Translations under genes and position numbers: made by a program
Part shown: piece after piece, positions 14,271 to 27,152 of the stretch
Numbering within the stretch: position 1 is the stretch's first letter
How the letters are laid out: each line of letters starts with the position of its first letter
The notes under the pieces: model-generated
What the model was told of the DNA's origin: nothing
What the model saw: the letters and a program-made list of their open reading frames with translations, nothing else
Database searches by the model: none
Source: Cyanoderma ruficeps
Lineage: Eukaryota > Chordata > Aves > Passeriformes > Timaliidae
Length of the DNA stretch: 64,000 bases
Direction of reading: 5' to 3'
NCBI GenBank assembly: GCA_008694505.1
Contig: VZDJ01000090.1
Span: 7,867,521 to 7,931,520, forward strand

Positions 14271-17200
14271 TGAGGAGATGCTGACAAAAGTTTTCAAAGG
14301 AAAAAAGGGAACCATACACTCAATGTCAGAAAATTACCTGAACTGCATAATCAGAGACTAAAGAATTACCTTTTACCTTCATTTAAATTCGCAGGAGCAT
14401 AATGAAAACAACAGAGATGCACAGCATGAAACCTGGTATTTTCTAAATTTTGCAAAACCACTGGTAATTATTTAAAGACATGGGTTTATGCTAAGAATGG
14501 GAACTATCCAGCATGTCTTACTTTTACTTAGTTTTGTTATTGGGTGACTCTTCTTGGACATGCTGGGTTATTTTTACCTGGTTTTTAAACCCAATTTTCA
14601 TCCCAGGGTTTGATGTTTGTTACTTCCAAGGTGTCCTATGAAACTGACTGCAATTCATGTAGAATTATGCTTTTCCTTACATTTCTGAGTAGTATTTAAG
14701 ATTAATTCAGAGTAGCCAAAAAGGTGAAAGGTCACGTGGCAAGCTCCACTATCAAAACAAGAAATCCTACAGGCTGATGCTTTCCTACCAAAACCTGGAG
14801 GGCGTTTGTAGTGATGTTCTCCTTAACACATCAGTCATATGTATATTTAGCTCTTCAAATTAACTACTAATCCTTTGTCCCAATGTCTGCTCCACCACTG
14901 GTATAAATATCACTGGGAGACTGAAACAGAAAGATGCTTACATGAATAACTGTCAGGGAGAAAATGTCACACAGGCTCATCCCCTCACCCAACCCTTCGC
15001 TCTCCATTTTTCTAAACAGAATTGCTAATAGGTAAAAGGAAAGCAAGCTGGTAGGATGCTAAACATCACTTATTGCCCATCCAATGGATAACAGCTGAAA
15101 CTTGCATTCATCAAAAATTTGCATATTAGCTTTATTAAGTCTACTGAGTGCTCATCCACGCTGTCCTGGGTACGCATTTCCATAAAAAAGTAAAGAATTA
15201 CACTGTCTGCTGTAACTGGACAAAAATACAAGGAAGTTTTAAATTCTGCTGCACATGCCTTGCTTTTCACTTGAGGATCTTCAGTACTACAAACACTTCT
15301 GTCCCAGTGGTCCTTGAAGGATCGAGGAGAGTATTTTGAGGCCAACACTTCCAAAATCAGTATCTTGTTTCAAGATTATTATGGGAGCACTGTCCATCTG
15401 AAATGGATGTGGTGAAGAACTGGGGGGATTATTCTGTGAAATGACCAAGTCAATTTTTTTATTCCTAAGGATATGTTGGGACAGGCACAGTAACAAAAAG
15501 AACTTGTCAACAAGTTCCCACTCTTTAACAAATATACCTCAAAAGCAAAGTCAATATTGATGGATTACTCATACTGGAGCCTAATTTAGTCTGGGAGCAG
15601 CACAAGAGGGAAGAGAGGAACAAAACCCATGGCCTTGGGTTCGGTCAGCATTTTCTTTGAAAAACAGCTTCCAGTCTAAAAGGTACACATACCCAAAGGC
15701 TGGCTAGCAAGTTCGGTGCAATTTTACCCTGAAGCCACATATAAAAACTGCATTAAGACAACACAGGAAATCACATGTAGATCATCATAACATAAAGCTC
15801 AGATTTTTTTATAGGGGAGTTTTGTTTGGTTTTTGTTTTTGTTTTTTTAATGTGGTCTCATTTCCCACAGAGTAAGGACTTACCTGTTTATTTAATTTAT
15901 TTAATGAGGTTTATGAAATCCAGGTTCATTAAAACTAGACTGAGATCACAAAAAATACCATGATAATCAATAAAAGACCAAACTTGGTATCACTTTCATG
16001 TAGCTTGAGAATTATAAGCTCTCTATTATACCTTTCACAAAAAAAGGTCTTATTAAAAACCAGATCAGTTCTGAACTGGACCAATTAAAATCACCAGACA
16101 CATATTTTGCACATATGGTCCTTAACAAGTGAATAACTCTAAAAAAGTGCTTAAATTAGCTTAGAAAGACAAATTTAATATTCTATAACCAAAAAAATTT
16201 ATTTCCGGTATTTTTTAAGCAGATCATTTTCCAGTAAATTAAAACCAAGACTGGATGGAAATTGGCCTACCTCCTTTGAATTCATTAACAACAGGAATTA
16301 CACCACATGAAAGTTCAGCAAATCAGTCTACAAATATATCCATAAAACTCTTCTGGTTCCTTCTGTTTGTTTCAATATGTTTAAGTGCATTTACAGAGAG
16401 ATGATGAACTCATTAAACCAATTTAAAATCTTATTTTCTTTAGCTACACCCTTCCCAAGTGAATCCTATCCCCAGGCTCTTATTTCACTTCATAGCTGTT
16501 GACAGGATGGTTAAGAAATGGTTAATTCTGCAAGATTATGTCTTCCATATGCAACTACCATTCAGCATCCCACCCTAAGGGTACAATCAACCAATAAAGG
16601 CTTTGTTCTGATTATGTAATGCATGTATTTGATATCCCACTTGAGAACTCTGTTGGATGTAAAGACAGCTATAACCTAGTGACTTTGCAAGCAAGATGAT
16701 GTAATATTTCTTTGGAAATAACAAAACATCTGAGCATGCTCACTGTGAACCACAGAATTCAGAAGCCCAAGCACTTTTCAGTCTGAACCACTCAGCCGCT
16801 CGAGACTGGTGTCCCCCTTCATGGTTTGCTTGCTCTGTAGCACTCACAAACTCTGTGACACCGAGAACAGAATCGCAGTTTTCTTCCAAACTAGTCACAC
16901 AAAAAACCACACAGAACAACCCAGCCCAACTTCATTCAAATTTACAGGTTCTCAAAAAAATGGAATAAAATTCTCTCCCAAATTGCATCTATGAACAAGA
17001 AAGAAAAGATGTTTACTTTAAGCCACTTTAAAATAAGCATATGCCCAAAAGGTAGCAGCCAAAAGAACACCTAAGAGATCTGTGCAATTCCTAAGAGAGA
17101 AATTTTATGTGGAATTTCAGCCCAATACACCCATTGCTTAAGACTTAGGAAGGTGTTTAACTTCGGATTTGCATTCAAATGTTGCACACGAACATTTTCC

Positions 17201-20200
17201 CAGCACATTCATTGTTCATCAAAGTAGAAACAGTAACAGCCTATAAATGTCATAAAACCACGGACACAAATATATACTTTAAAAGGACTGTCACATGATG
17301 GGGGTTTAGATATAGCAGCTTTCATAGTTCAGGTCAATGAAGAAGTGGTTTTTAAAAGAGAAGAAACGTTTAGTGAAAATAAAATATTCAAATATTAACC
17401 AGAAAAATGACACAACAAAACAATAAGGTTCTATTATCAGCTGAGTAAAATCACTGCAACTTAAGAAATTTCTAAGAATAGTGAGAGAGAGAGAACAATG
17501 TCAGAGTCAGAAGACTGAAGACAGATAAAACAATTAAGCCTAAAGCTCTACTAGAAAACAAAGTGAACATTTCTCTCCATTATGAGACACGTGACCATTT
17601 TCTCTGTCCTCAATGCCACGCAATTGACAGTAACGAGTTGGCCAGATTTGAAACACAAGATTTCTAAGATATTCCACAAAGAAATGCAACACCCAGGCAT
17701 CTTCCTCTCTAAATTCAGATGAATGACAAAGGGAAAAGCGCACATTTGCGATTATGTGCCAATTACTTCCTGATTCTGGACCTCTTCCCTTTCCCACTGA
17801 CCTTCCTCAGGGAACAAAAGTGCAACCAATGAGCCTCCCAGCACTCCAGTACAAATGCTAAAAATACTTCTAACCAGTCCTTCCCAGTCACTCCATTGAG
17901 CATTGGCATCTTCACATGGCCCTCCCTCCACCCTCCAATAATCCACTAATGGATTTTCTTCTTCTAACATGACAAACTGGAACCTCACCTGACCAATGTT
18001 AGCCTCTTTTATTGGTTTTGGCTGCTCCTAGACGCCCATAAAAAACAGAGAGAGGCACAGAATAGCACAAGAAGAGAAAAACTTGTTAATAGCTGGTGCA
18101 GTAGTTTAAAAAAAAAACCACAACAAACAACTTTACAAGGTGATATGGTCTCTCTGCAGTTATGAAAAGAAACAAATTATTGTACTTGCAAAAGGATTCA
18201 CATACATGATTCGCCATTTCTTTTTGTACTACTTATGTGAATGCTATTCCCTGAAGCCTGTAGGAACTCACTACCAAAAATGCGCAGCTTTGCTGCTTTT
18301 GGTAAGTACCTAAAACAGAGAAAATGCTTCCAAAAAAGCCCAATATCAAAGCAAAAGTAATGAGTCCAAGTTTGACTAAATGACCCAAATTCTGTGACAT
18401 CAACACACATGGAACATAGACCAGGATATCATTTAAAGCTAAGGTATCACAACCTCAGCCATTCATTCTAAATATTAACTAGCTGAAAGAAGTCAAAATC
18501 CATTGGAACCCATCATTCACTGAAGCCCAGACACACCCAGAACTCCTTTATGTAAAACTGCATAAACTTTTCAGAATGATTCCCAACAGGTCTGGAGGCA
18601 CTTCAGAATTCCCTCCAACTCAGACCCTGCTCTCCATGAGCAAAGCCACTGATAAGGGTTTCCACAAGCCCCTGAGCTATGTGTGTTCCTGATCCAGGGA
18701 TACCTATGCCTACCACAACTGCTCCAAGAACTGCAACCATCCGTCACACTGACTGCTGAGAAAAATATACTTAGCAACATTTCTGGGCATGACTTGCTTT
18801 GATTTACATACACACAGATTGCAAAAAGTTAAAGCTCCACTTAGGTTCCCAAGCCCCAAGGTCAATGCAATTTTATAGCTCTCAAAGTGTTTATTCTTGT
18901 CAAGCTCTGTATAAGCTTATGTCACTCTGGACACATCTTAGGCTTCTAGCAAAATAACTCCTCCTATTTTGGTAGTGCTGGATTCATGTATGCTCCTCTT
19001 TACTCAGCAGCAATATCAAGGACTTATTTGTTTTATGTGAGAATACCTCTGCCCATGGTAGAGTACTCTGTACTATGGTAATTTGAAACAAAAACAATTA
19101 AAATCAGAAAAATAGAGTCAACCAGAAAAGAACTAACAAACTTCATGAGTCCCAAACTTGAATCAAACTAAGAGGTCATGCACAACTTGATCTGGATTTA
19201 ACCAGTACAACATACATTAGGAACGCAAAAATTTACTTGTTCTTTTGCAGCTTTCTAGTTCTAGGCATCTGTTTATTATAAATAGAATCAAGATATTTCT
19301 GTATCATTTTAAAAGTTAAACACAAAAAGGCTGCATAAGTACTATCATAAGTACTGCATTACAATAACTAGAACCACTTTTCCCCTCTCTCCTTGCTACT
19401 GGCTAGAGTTATGCACAAATATTTACCTAAAAATACAGTTCTGTATTTATTAGAATGGGGGCAGGGGGGTAAATAACCCGAAGATCTACCAATTTACAGT
19501 GCTTAAATCTTTGTTCTGTAGAGTCACCAAAAAGTACTAAAGTCTATGTTCTTTTGTTGAATCCATTTAAGAAATTAGCTTTATTTTTTCTTGAGTAATA
19601 GTATAGTATGCTTATAAGATAAATTATTAGCAATTATCAAATGTACTATTGAGATTTCATAGGATAAGATGGCACTACAGATTTCACTTACATGAAATCC
19701 TATCATTACAAGAAAGAATCCAATACATTGTTCTCTTTGATCAATTCTACACCATTCATCCTGACCACACACTTTATAAGTGCAATTTGTATAGACTGTA
19801 ACTACCTTTCATCTTATTAATATTAATCTTTGTATTAGAAGCTACTGAGGTCACTTGCTGAGCAAACAGAAGCCAGATATTATGCTCTCTCAAAATGCTT
19901 TCAATCAAGTTACCCAGAGGAAACAAGTTAAAAGGTACAGAAACTTCATCCTCACAACTAAACATAGGTAACTGAACAAAACAGGTTAAAAATAAAAGTA
20001 CTCAACAACTAAAAAAACTCCACCAAATAAAGCAGACTGTAAAGTAGTGGGAAAGGCTGCAGGGAAGACTGTTTAAAGATCACAGGATTTTAGGGACTAA
20101 AAGAAAATTTTGCCTTTCCTTCAGGTGCTGGAAGAGAGTTTCCTTAAAGCCCTTTTTTTTGTGCTTTAGTTCAGTTTTCAAGCATGAAGCAAGCTGTAGG

Positions 20201-22870
20201 CTATTCAAGCTTTCTGTTCATCTCCTAAAAGACTTTCTTAGTAATAGTCCATCCTGTTGACATAACACCCGGAGACATGAGATCAATAAAAGTGTTCCCA
20301 GATAATGACACAACTTCAATATTGCTGAGTTGAAAGTAATGGTTCTTAAGGCTGATACGTCTCATGCCAGCTGCTGTAAAAAAGCCAAATTAATACCATT
20401 TTGTATTTGTTCCCCTTCCTCACTCCAGGGTTTTGTAAAATTTTTGTTGCAGACTCTGGAGCTGTGGAGTGTCTGAGTCTGTTAAATACATTTCCCTAAG
20501 CCCAAGAGACTCCTCGAACAGTACCTGCTGTGGGCAAGACTAACACAAAGAGCTACATGTGACTGCACCCTAGGAGGTCAAGAAATCCTGTAAATACTTT
20601 TCCAGACCCGAGAACTGAACCACACAACTAAGTCACATTTCTAAACTATGAATCCATCAGATAGCTCAGCAATTCTGAACCCCAATGGGATCAAAGTTTT
20701 ATGAGCTACATTACATCCCTAAGAATCCACAGTCTAAACCAGCCTGGATAGGATACATTTGCCTCTGCGTTATTTCAACACATACTCCTTGAACAGGTAC
20801 CAAAACCACCAATAACTTGAAGCACTGTGCTTTTAACAGGAACTAATGTACAGCTACTGAAATTACAGAGAACAAGAAAAGCCTTTCTGAATGTATTTTT
20901 TACCAGGAATCCTAAGGGGGTTTATCAAGGCAGAAAACATGTCTGTTTTCATGTCTGTCTATTACATAGATTTTGAAACATAGATGCACAATCTAGAGAT
21001 ACAAAGAAGGGCCTCTGAGCCCTAGAGCATGTTTGTGTTTTACTCTGCTCAGCCCAACAAAAAAATACATTCTCTCCTTGCAAATTTTGCCTTCCTTAGC
21101 AACCTAGCAATCTACAGACTTACTCCCTTTCAAAAAAGCTCTTTAATAGCTCTGTTTTCACTGGGTTAATCAGTAGGAGGCAAGAGAAGCCTGTTCAACA
21201 GAATTATAACAATGACATGTAGGCTTCATGATACATTTTAATTCTGGATTCTCTCTACTTTACCACCAAAAAAAGAAAAAAAAAGCACGACAGCTTTGTA
21301 CTCCACTTTGCATAAAATCAATTGCACCAATGAGCCTTCTTCCAGTTCCAATGCTGCACTCAAGCCCACATTCACCTAAGCATGTGCCTGACAGGCTTGT
21401 GCTCCCAAAGCAGCCAGTGGCCTCAGGGGGCTCCTGTAAACTTGCAACCCACAAGAAAGCACTGAATGCCAAATCCCTTGTACCTGTGTGCTGGGCTTTG
21501 CTCTCCAGGCCGTTGGAGGAACAGCATCACTCAGCAACAAGCGCAGAACAACAGATGTGAAGGGAAAAGCGTAAGGGAAGAGATGGTGCATGATATGGAG
21601 GAGCTGAAAGAGCCTGCAATAACTTGATCTACTTTACCACCTCATATCATCAAAGCTTTGAAGGAAACATCCTCCACTGGCACCATGTTCAATTCATGGC
21701 AGTGTGAAGAGCTGACAACAAACCTGCATGGTTTTTATTCAAACAAGAATTATACTGCTCTGAAAAGGAGTTGACCGCTTTGAATAAAATGACTGAACTC
21801 ACAGGTTAGATTAATACATTAAAAAAAGACAGGGATTCATGTGGAGTCAGACTTGAAGCTCAAAATGTTTCAGCCATACCACTTCCCTGAAGTTCTACAA
21901 AAATGATGTTGCTTTGACTGAATTCAAAGGAAACGGATGAAGAAAAGTAGTACAGTGTCATTTTTTCTGCAGTCTAATGACTAAAGACAGACATTTAAAA
22001 TATATTCTGCTTCATGTTTACAGATGTGAAACTGAGCACCTTCCAAGGTCCTAAGTCTTCACAGGATTAGAACTCACTTTTGCTATTGCATTAATACTGA
22101 AATGGCTGACGTGCCTCCAGAAATAGCCCAACTAGACAGGCACACTTGTGGGTGGGGGTGGGATGATGAAAAAAAATCTCACTGCAGAACCCATCACAAA
22201 GAAAACTAACCTCCAATCCCAAACTTCTTCTTAAAATACGCTCTTGTACTTTCATGAGCTAAAGAACATTATCTCATTCATCACAGAGAAAAGATTACTT
22301 GGCTATCTATGGTTTATATAGAGTAGGGGAAGGCATAAAAATTAAATTCTGTCCATCCTTGTTCATGGTAAACTCTGCCATGCAAAAATTTGTCTTTTTC
22401 ATTAAAAATTACCTTGGTCCCATATACAAGATGAAACCATCTCACAAGCAGATATGAAGCACTTGCAGGTTCTCCTTAGAAGCCATTAGAAGTTGAGAGG
22501 CGGAGTCATCAACTACCCAATAGAGCACCCAACAGAAAGGGATCTAATTATCCTTAATATTTGGCTAGGAATTTTATTTGTATCTGCCAAAATAAAAGAG
22601 GAAAATAATGGAATCGGCAAACAATAGGAGAATTTGAAAAAAAATTTCTCCCTGCTGCCAAAAAAAATTAAAACCATAGAGTAATGGAGATATCAATCTC
22701 TTTCCGCCCATGGTCCACAGTAAAAGACACATGAATCTGAAGAATGTTATCTTTAGAACTTTCCCCTGCTTCTGCCCCTTGCCTTCCACACGCATTTATC
22801 AGTTGTCAGTACATTTCAGACTGTAAATAAGCCATAATAACCTCCATATTTCTCTTCACAATACTCAGAA

Positions 22871-22920
22871 ATTAGGATATTACATTAGGATATGAATTAA
22901 TCTATACATTAGGATATGAA
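22871..22920 (+). repeat. Short direct repeat
   Basis: The 16-mer TACATTAGGATATGAA occurs at 22881-22896 and again, identical, at 22905-22920, a spacing of 24 bases. A truncated copy of its core (ATTAGGATAT) lies just upstream at 22871. This looks like a small local tandem duplication. Confidence 0.85.
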
Positions 22921-25900
22921 GCCCTAAAACACTTTATGGATGAAAACTAAGAGACCATCAAACACAATGCTACGAGAAATCATAAAGATGAAGTTACAAA
23001 ATTTTTGAAGGATGCTAATAATCTAAGAAATAATTAGAGTGAATCTTCTTCCACTGAGTAATGCCCAAACTCCCACAGACTTCAGAGACAAGGCTGAGCA
23101 GACATTTAAGAAAAATCCTTGAAGTCACATGAGTCATTAAAACATTAACTATCAGATCCCATTTACGCAAGGCAATAAAATTCAACTTGTCAATTCTGCA
23201 TATGTTTCAGTTCTCCAGGTATCATATGCAAAACTTCAGCAGACCACCTCCAAAAAAGTGAACAGTTTTAAGTAATGTAAAATACTAATAAAATCTTTGA
23301 CAGTATTTGTACTTCAGTAGATGTTTATTTTTAGAATGTGAAAGTAACCCAAAGATTTAGACCCCAGGGAGAATTTCAAAAGCCCAAGCTTCAACAATAT
23401 CTACATGAAGCAAATGTGACCAAGAGCCTGATCCAGCCAAGCATTTCAATATATCATTAAAATCAGACTTCTGCTGAAGTCCTTTCCTTTTTCAACAAAA
23501 ATTACACAGGGCTATGTTTTAAGTGCTTTGTTGAACTGAGGCCCAAGTTTTAACTTCCTTTATTTATCTTAGATATAAAATGGCCAAAAGAAGGGGTCAA
23601 ATGCTGCAATAGATAGGTTATGGGTTTAAGGACACTGGAACTGCTGCTATGAAACGTCCTGGGAAGAAAAAGGAAAGAGAAGCAGTTTAACGATGGAACT
23701 AATGGGAGGAATTCAGATAGTTTAAGATAAAGTCTAAACAACTGCCTCAAAGTCTTTTAGCCTATTTGTCCTGTCTCCTCTTTGCCTCATAGAATCTTCC
23801 ATCTTCCCAGGTTCTATTTTTCTAAAGTAAAATCCTGAAAGAATGTGGGCACAAATAACAACACAAAACGATCATCAGAGACTAGAAAAAAAATCACTGC
23901 AAGCAGCTGCAGAGAGCAGTCCTGCATTGACAGGAGATGCACCAATGATATAAAAAGATTTTCTTTTGGTCTCCAATTTCTACAAATCAACAGTTCCTTT
24001 TGCTGTCACAATACTTGCAAATGCACCAATTCTGTGCAAAACTATGTGTAGTAACTAAGGAAACAGAATTCATTTTCAGGGAGCAATAGAGAATGAGACA
24101 GGCATAGCTGCCTGCCCAAAGGCTTTTTTTTTTCCCCTTCGGTATAGTTCACCAGTGCCAGGATTCCACCTACAGATACTGAAAGAAACTGTAAAAATGC
24201 AGTAAAGAAAGCCTCTTTGCAACTCAATTTGTTGCCTCGGATAAAAATAAGTTTTTCATATTATAGTAGTCCAGAATTTTTAATTATATCTCCAAGCCCT
24301 TAACAGGGCTTGGGCAACACTGTACAATGTCCAATAAGTCATAACAATATATGAGAAGGAAGTCAGGTCATTACTCACTCAGCTGATGCGCTTTGATAAA
24401 GCTGGTTTGCAGAAGGTCACAGATGTGCACTTTTGTATTTCAGAGAGGAATTAATTAAGAAATGAGGAGTTTGTATTTTGGCCATCCCCAGATATAAACA
24501 CAGACTTATAAACAGAAGGACTTGCATTCCCTATTCCCAGACTACCAATAAACTTATCACCAGCACTATCTGAGCTGTGTTCCCTGCAACTCCGGAAGAA
24601 AACTACATTGTGAGGATGAATTCTTGATTACCACCTTTTGAGAAGTCGTCTTCTTCAAAGCTGCTTATGGCCTAAAACAACTGTTTCATGTGGGAGAACA
24701 AAAAATGCAGGCAATTTTCATTTAGACTACAGAAACAGGGTGTGTGCAGGTGAAGAGAAAGTTGAGAAAAAACAAAACAATTGAAAAGGGAAGGGAAGAA
24801 AAGAAACCAAAACCAGGACAGAAAACCAGGTAGTTCTCACCCCTAAGGATTTATATATTTATGCTTGCATAAACACACACATACATACATGTAAAAAAAG
24901 AATGTATTCACATTTAACTCCTACCCACCTCCCACTGAATAATTTCCCTGACTCCCCCTGCAAATCTGAACTGGATACAACAGAACCATCACAGCCTGCC
25001 TTGCACCTACAGTTGTTCTGTCATTTTAAACAGAGTCCCAACACAAAGGCTGAGCTTGCAGCTGAAGATATTTCCTATACCAAGGTCACCTAGATGAGCT
25101 TGTATTTCAAATGATCCATATTGGCATAATACTTCTGAGAAAAACTAGACAAACTGTTAGCCTCCACAAACATAGCTGAGGAACTGAATAGGCCAATATC
25201 AGCTAAAGAACAGGTTATTTTGCTTTTGTTTGGATTTGATTATTAACTCTCCATAGAACGGCAAATGAAATATTACCCTGGTCTGTACATCAGTATATTC
25301 AAATGTTTTCTATCTCCAAAACCATTTGGGAATGGTTAGTATTAAATAATTTCAAAGTTTTCTGATGAAGCACCCAAGTCTGAACTTTCTCAGAAACTTA
25401 CAAAGAGGATCAGCCATACAAACAAGCAGCAGAGTTCTCAGGAAGTCTTTACTCAGTAACCATGCAAGGGATTGTCTGGAATTTTCCAACTAAAGAATAA
25501 ATACCTTTTTCAGGCTACACTCAGGGTAAATATATGCAATATAACTAGAAGATATCTGTCCTGTTAATGAAATGCAAACATCTTAATCACCATTTGTCTC
25601 CATACCTACAGAAAACACCCCCAAATAAGTAACTTCCCTTATTGTTAGCAGTTATGTTCAATATGACAAAACACACTAAAAGCAGGCAGAAGAACAGCTT
25701 AAGCTATAGAGATGAAGACTAAAATTCAAATGCTGCAAAAAAATTAATTATGAATGCACCTACTACTTTAATAATGTAGAATGCCTTTCAATGGTCTCAT
25801 TTGCCCACCAACATAAAAGGAGTTTATTTCACTGACTCCCATTAATGCTTAGTGGATTTTCAATAACAAAATCTGTGCCTATTTCCAGTATTTCTTCCTT

Positions 25901-26607
25901 CTGTCGTCAATGTTTATTCAGGGTGTATACTAAAGGATGGGGAATACAAGAGATACATTTTAAGTTCTTCAATCTAAATCCTACTTTTTGGCTTTCTGCC
26001 TCTTTCCTAAATATTAAAACAAACGACTCATTTCTTCAAGACCTTCTTACTAAAAATAGTTGGTTGGACTGCTTAATTGTGTTAGTTGAAACACAAACAT
26101 ACGAAAAAGGAAAGGGGTTTGTAGAAAAAACATTGAAGAGAGAGAGAAAAAAAATCAGATTTCATCTGGCCTTCCCATCATCACTTAAGAGAATTGTTTT
26201 GTAGTTACATCATCAGGAAATAAAATACTATCCTCCAAGGACCCCGACTCTTTACAGAAGGAAAAAAAAGGAAGGCTCAAAGTTCACATCCCCCCTCAGA
26301 GGAGTTCAGCTAAAGTCGCATTTTTTGTCATAATAAAATTAACAGAAAAAGAAAAAAAACAGAAAAAGCTCCCTTGGAACAACTAATTAAACAAGACGAC
26401 TTGGAGTTTAGTTTTTCCGTTTTCGAACTTTGCGGGACTAAGTGGAAAACATTGTACCTAATCAGTAACAACCCCTAACGACTTTATTATCAGCGCTAGA
26501 GAGGAACTGCCCTAACCCAAACCTTCCGCGCATTCTTCTCGGCCCTGAGCGGGTGGACAAATGCAGGGTTTCACACACAAGGCTGGGCTCAGCCGGAGCC
26601 AGCACCC

Positions 26608-26920
26608 GCTGCCCAGCTGCCAAAGGCCAGCTGAGCTGCCCAGGGCCGAGCTGCCCAAAGGGAGCCGAGCCCTGCTGCCCAGAGCCGAGCCTGGCTGCCC
26701 AAAGGGAGCCGAGCCCTGCTGCCCAGAGCCGAGCCCGGCTGCCCAGAGGGAGCCCAGTGCCCAGTTGCCCAGAGGTGGCGGAGCTGCCCAGAGCCGAGCC
26801 CGGCTGCCCAAAGGGAGCCGAGCTGTCCAAAGGGAGCCCGGCTGCCCAGAGCTGAGCCGAGCTGCCCAGAGCCAAACAGAGTTGCCCAGGGCCGATCCCA
26901 GCTGCCCAGAGGTGGCCGAT
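26608..26920 (+). repeat. GC-rich minisatellite directly upstream of the promoter
   Basis: A degenerate tandem array of roughly 15-25-base units built on GCTGCCCARAG followed by variants such as GGAGCCGAGC or CCGAGCCCG. More than ten units are visible, with some higher-order alternation of the AAAGGGAGCC and AGAGCCGAGC types. Because the units are not a fixed multiple of three and contain few stops, long overlapping frames appear on both strands (Gly/Leu/Ala/Trp-rich one way, Pro/Ala/Glu/Cys-rich the other). Those frames are repeat artefacts, not genes. Confidence 0.9.
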
Positions 26921-26977
26921 CCGCCGGGGCAGCGGCCGCGGCGCGGAGCGGCGGGCAGCGCGGCGGGGCTGCACCGC

Positions 26978-26989
26978 GCCTTATAAGGC
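26978..26989 (+). promoter_or_regulatory. Palindromic TATA-like / CArG box
   Basis: GCCTTATAAGGC is a perfect 12-base palindrome. Its core CCTTATAAGG matches the SRF-binding CArG consensus CC(A/T)6GG exactly, and the central TTATAAG is TATA-like. It lies about 30 bases upstream of a plausible start site near 27010 and about 170 bases upstream of the splice donor. SRF control would suit an actin/filamin-linked gene, but that is inference. Confidence 0.6.
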
Positions 26990-26996
26990 AAGGCGC

Positions 26997-27004
26997 TGAC
27001 GTAA
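26997..27004 (+). promoter_or_regulatory. CRE-like bZIP site
   Basis: TGACGTAA differs by one base from the palindromic CRE TGACGTCA and also resembles PAR-bZIP sites. It lies 8 bases after the TATA/CArG palindrome, in the core-promoter interval. Function is inferred from sequence match and position only. Confidence 0.45.
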
Positions 27005-27009
27005 TGGTG

Positions 27010-27152
27010 CATAGGCTCGGGCCGCCCGCGCGCCCATCCCTCATTGTTCCGCGGGAGCGCTGGAATTCTCGCAGCAGCCCCGATGCCACCGCGCAGCGCC
27101 CGCGCCCCGCAGCACCGGCTCACCCGGGAGTGCTATAGCCCGCCAGCGCAAG
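27010..27152 (+). other. FILIP1L: Candidate first exon of the short FILIP1L transcript
   Basis: A GC-rich segment running from about 30 bases after the TATA-like element to a strong splice donor (GCGCAAG, then GTAAGG) at 27152/27153. The 5' boundary is only an estimate from the TATA position. Spliced to the acceptor at 43399/43400 it does not continue the FILIP1L frame, so the exon would be 5' UTR with one short upstream ORF. The first ATG after the junction would then be the known short-isoform start. Transcript data would settle it. Confidence 0.5.
27083..27152 (+). other. Upstream ORF in the candidate first exon
   Basis: The ATG at 27083 opens 23 codons up to the donor, leaving one base (G). 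Joined to 43400 this gives GAT and then TGA at 43402-43404, so the predicted peptide is 24 residues and ends immediately after the junction. The ATG context is weak (C at -3, C at +4). From that stop to the next ATG (43515) is about 110 bases, a spacing compatible with reinitiation. The peptide resembles nothing known to me, and any role would be translational. Confidence 0.35.

Larger units (their letters stand above)
1..26500. other. Gene-free stretch, probably intron or upstream flank of FILIP1L
   Basis: I see no coding exon, tRNA, rRNA or recognisable transposon here on either strand. All open frames are short (about 60-125 codons), have no family resemblance and overlap one another, as expected by chance in AT-rich DNA. 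The N-terminal exons of full-length FILIP1L were looked for by eye and not found. Landmarks are simple: poly-A with one undetermined base near 8.25 kb, a TA/CA run near 8.84 kb, a T-rich tract with one undetermined base near 14.17 kb, and a short direct repeat near 22.88 kb. Short exons or conserved noncoding elements could be missed by eye. Confidence 0.6.

Noticed and set aside
17540..17988. Overlapping reverse-strand frames (64-85 codons) as a small gene or retrocopy
   Set aside because: Three frames overlap without a consistent reading, and none resembles a known protein.
26462..27123. Reverse-strand frames of 166, 170 and 203 codons and plus-strand frames of 100 and 141 codons over the GC-rich island
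   Set aside because: All are translations of the minisatellite in different frames. They overlap one another, are low-complexity (Gly/Leu/Trp or Pro/Glu/Cys), and lack any domain.
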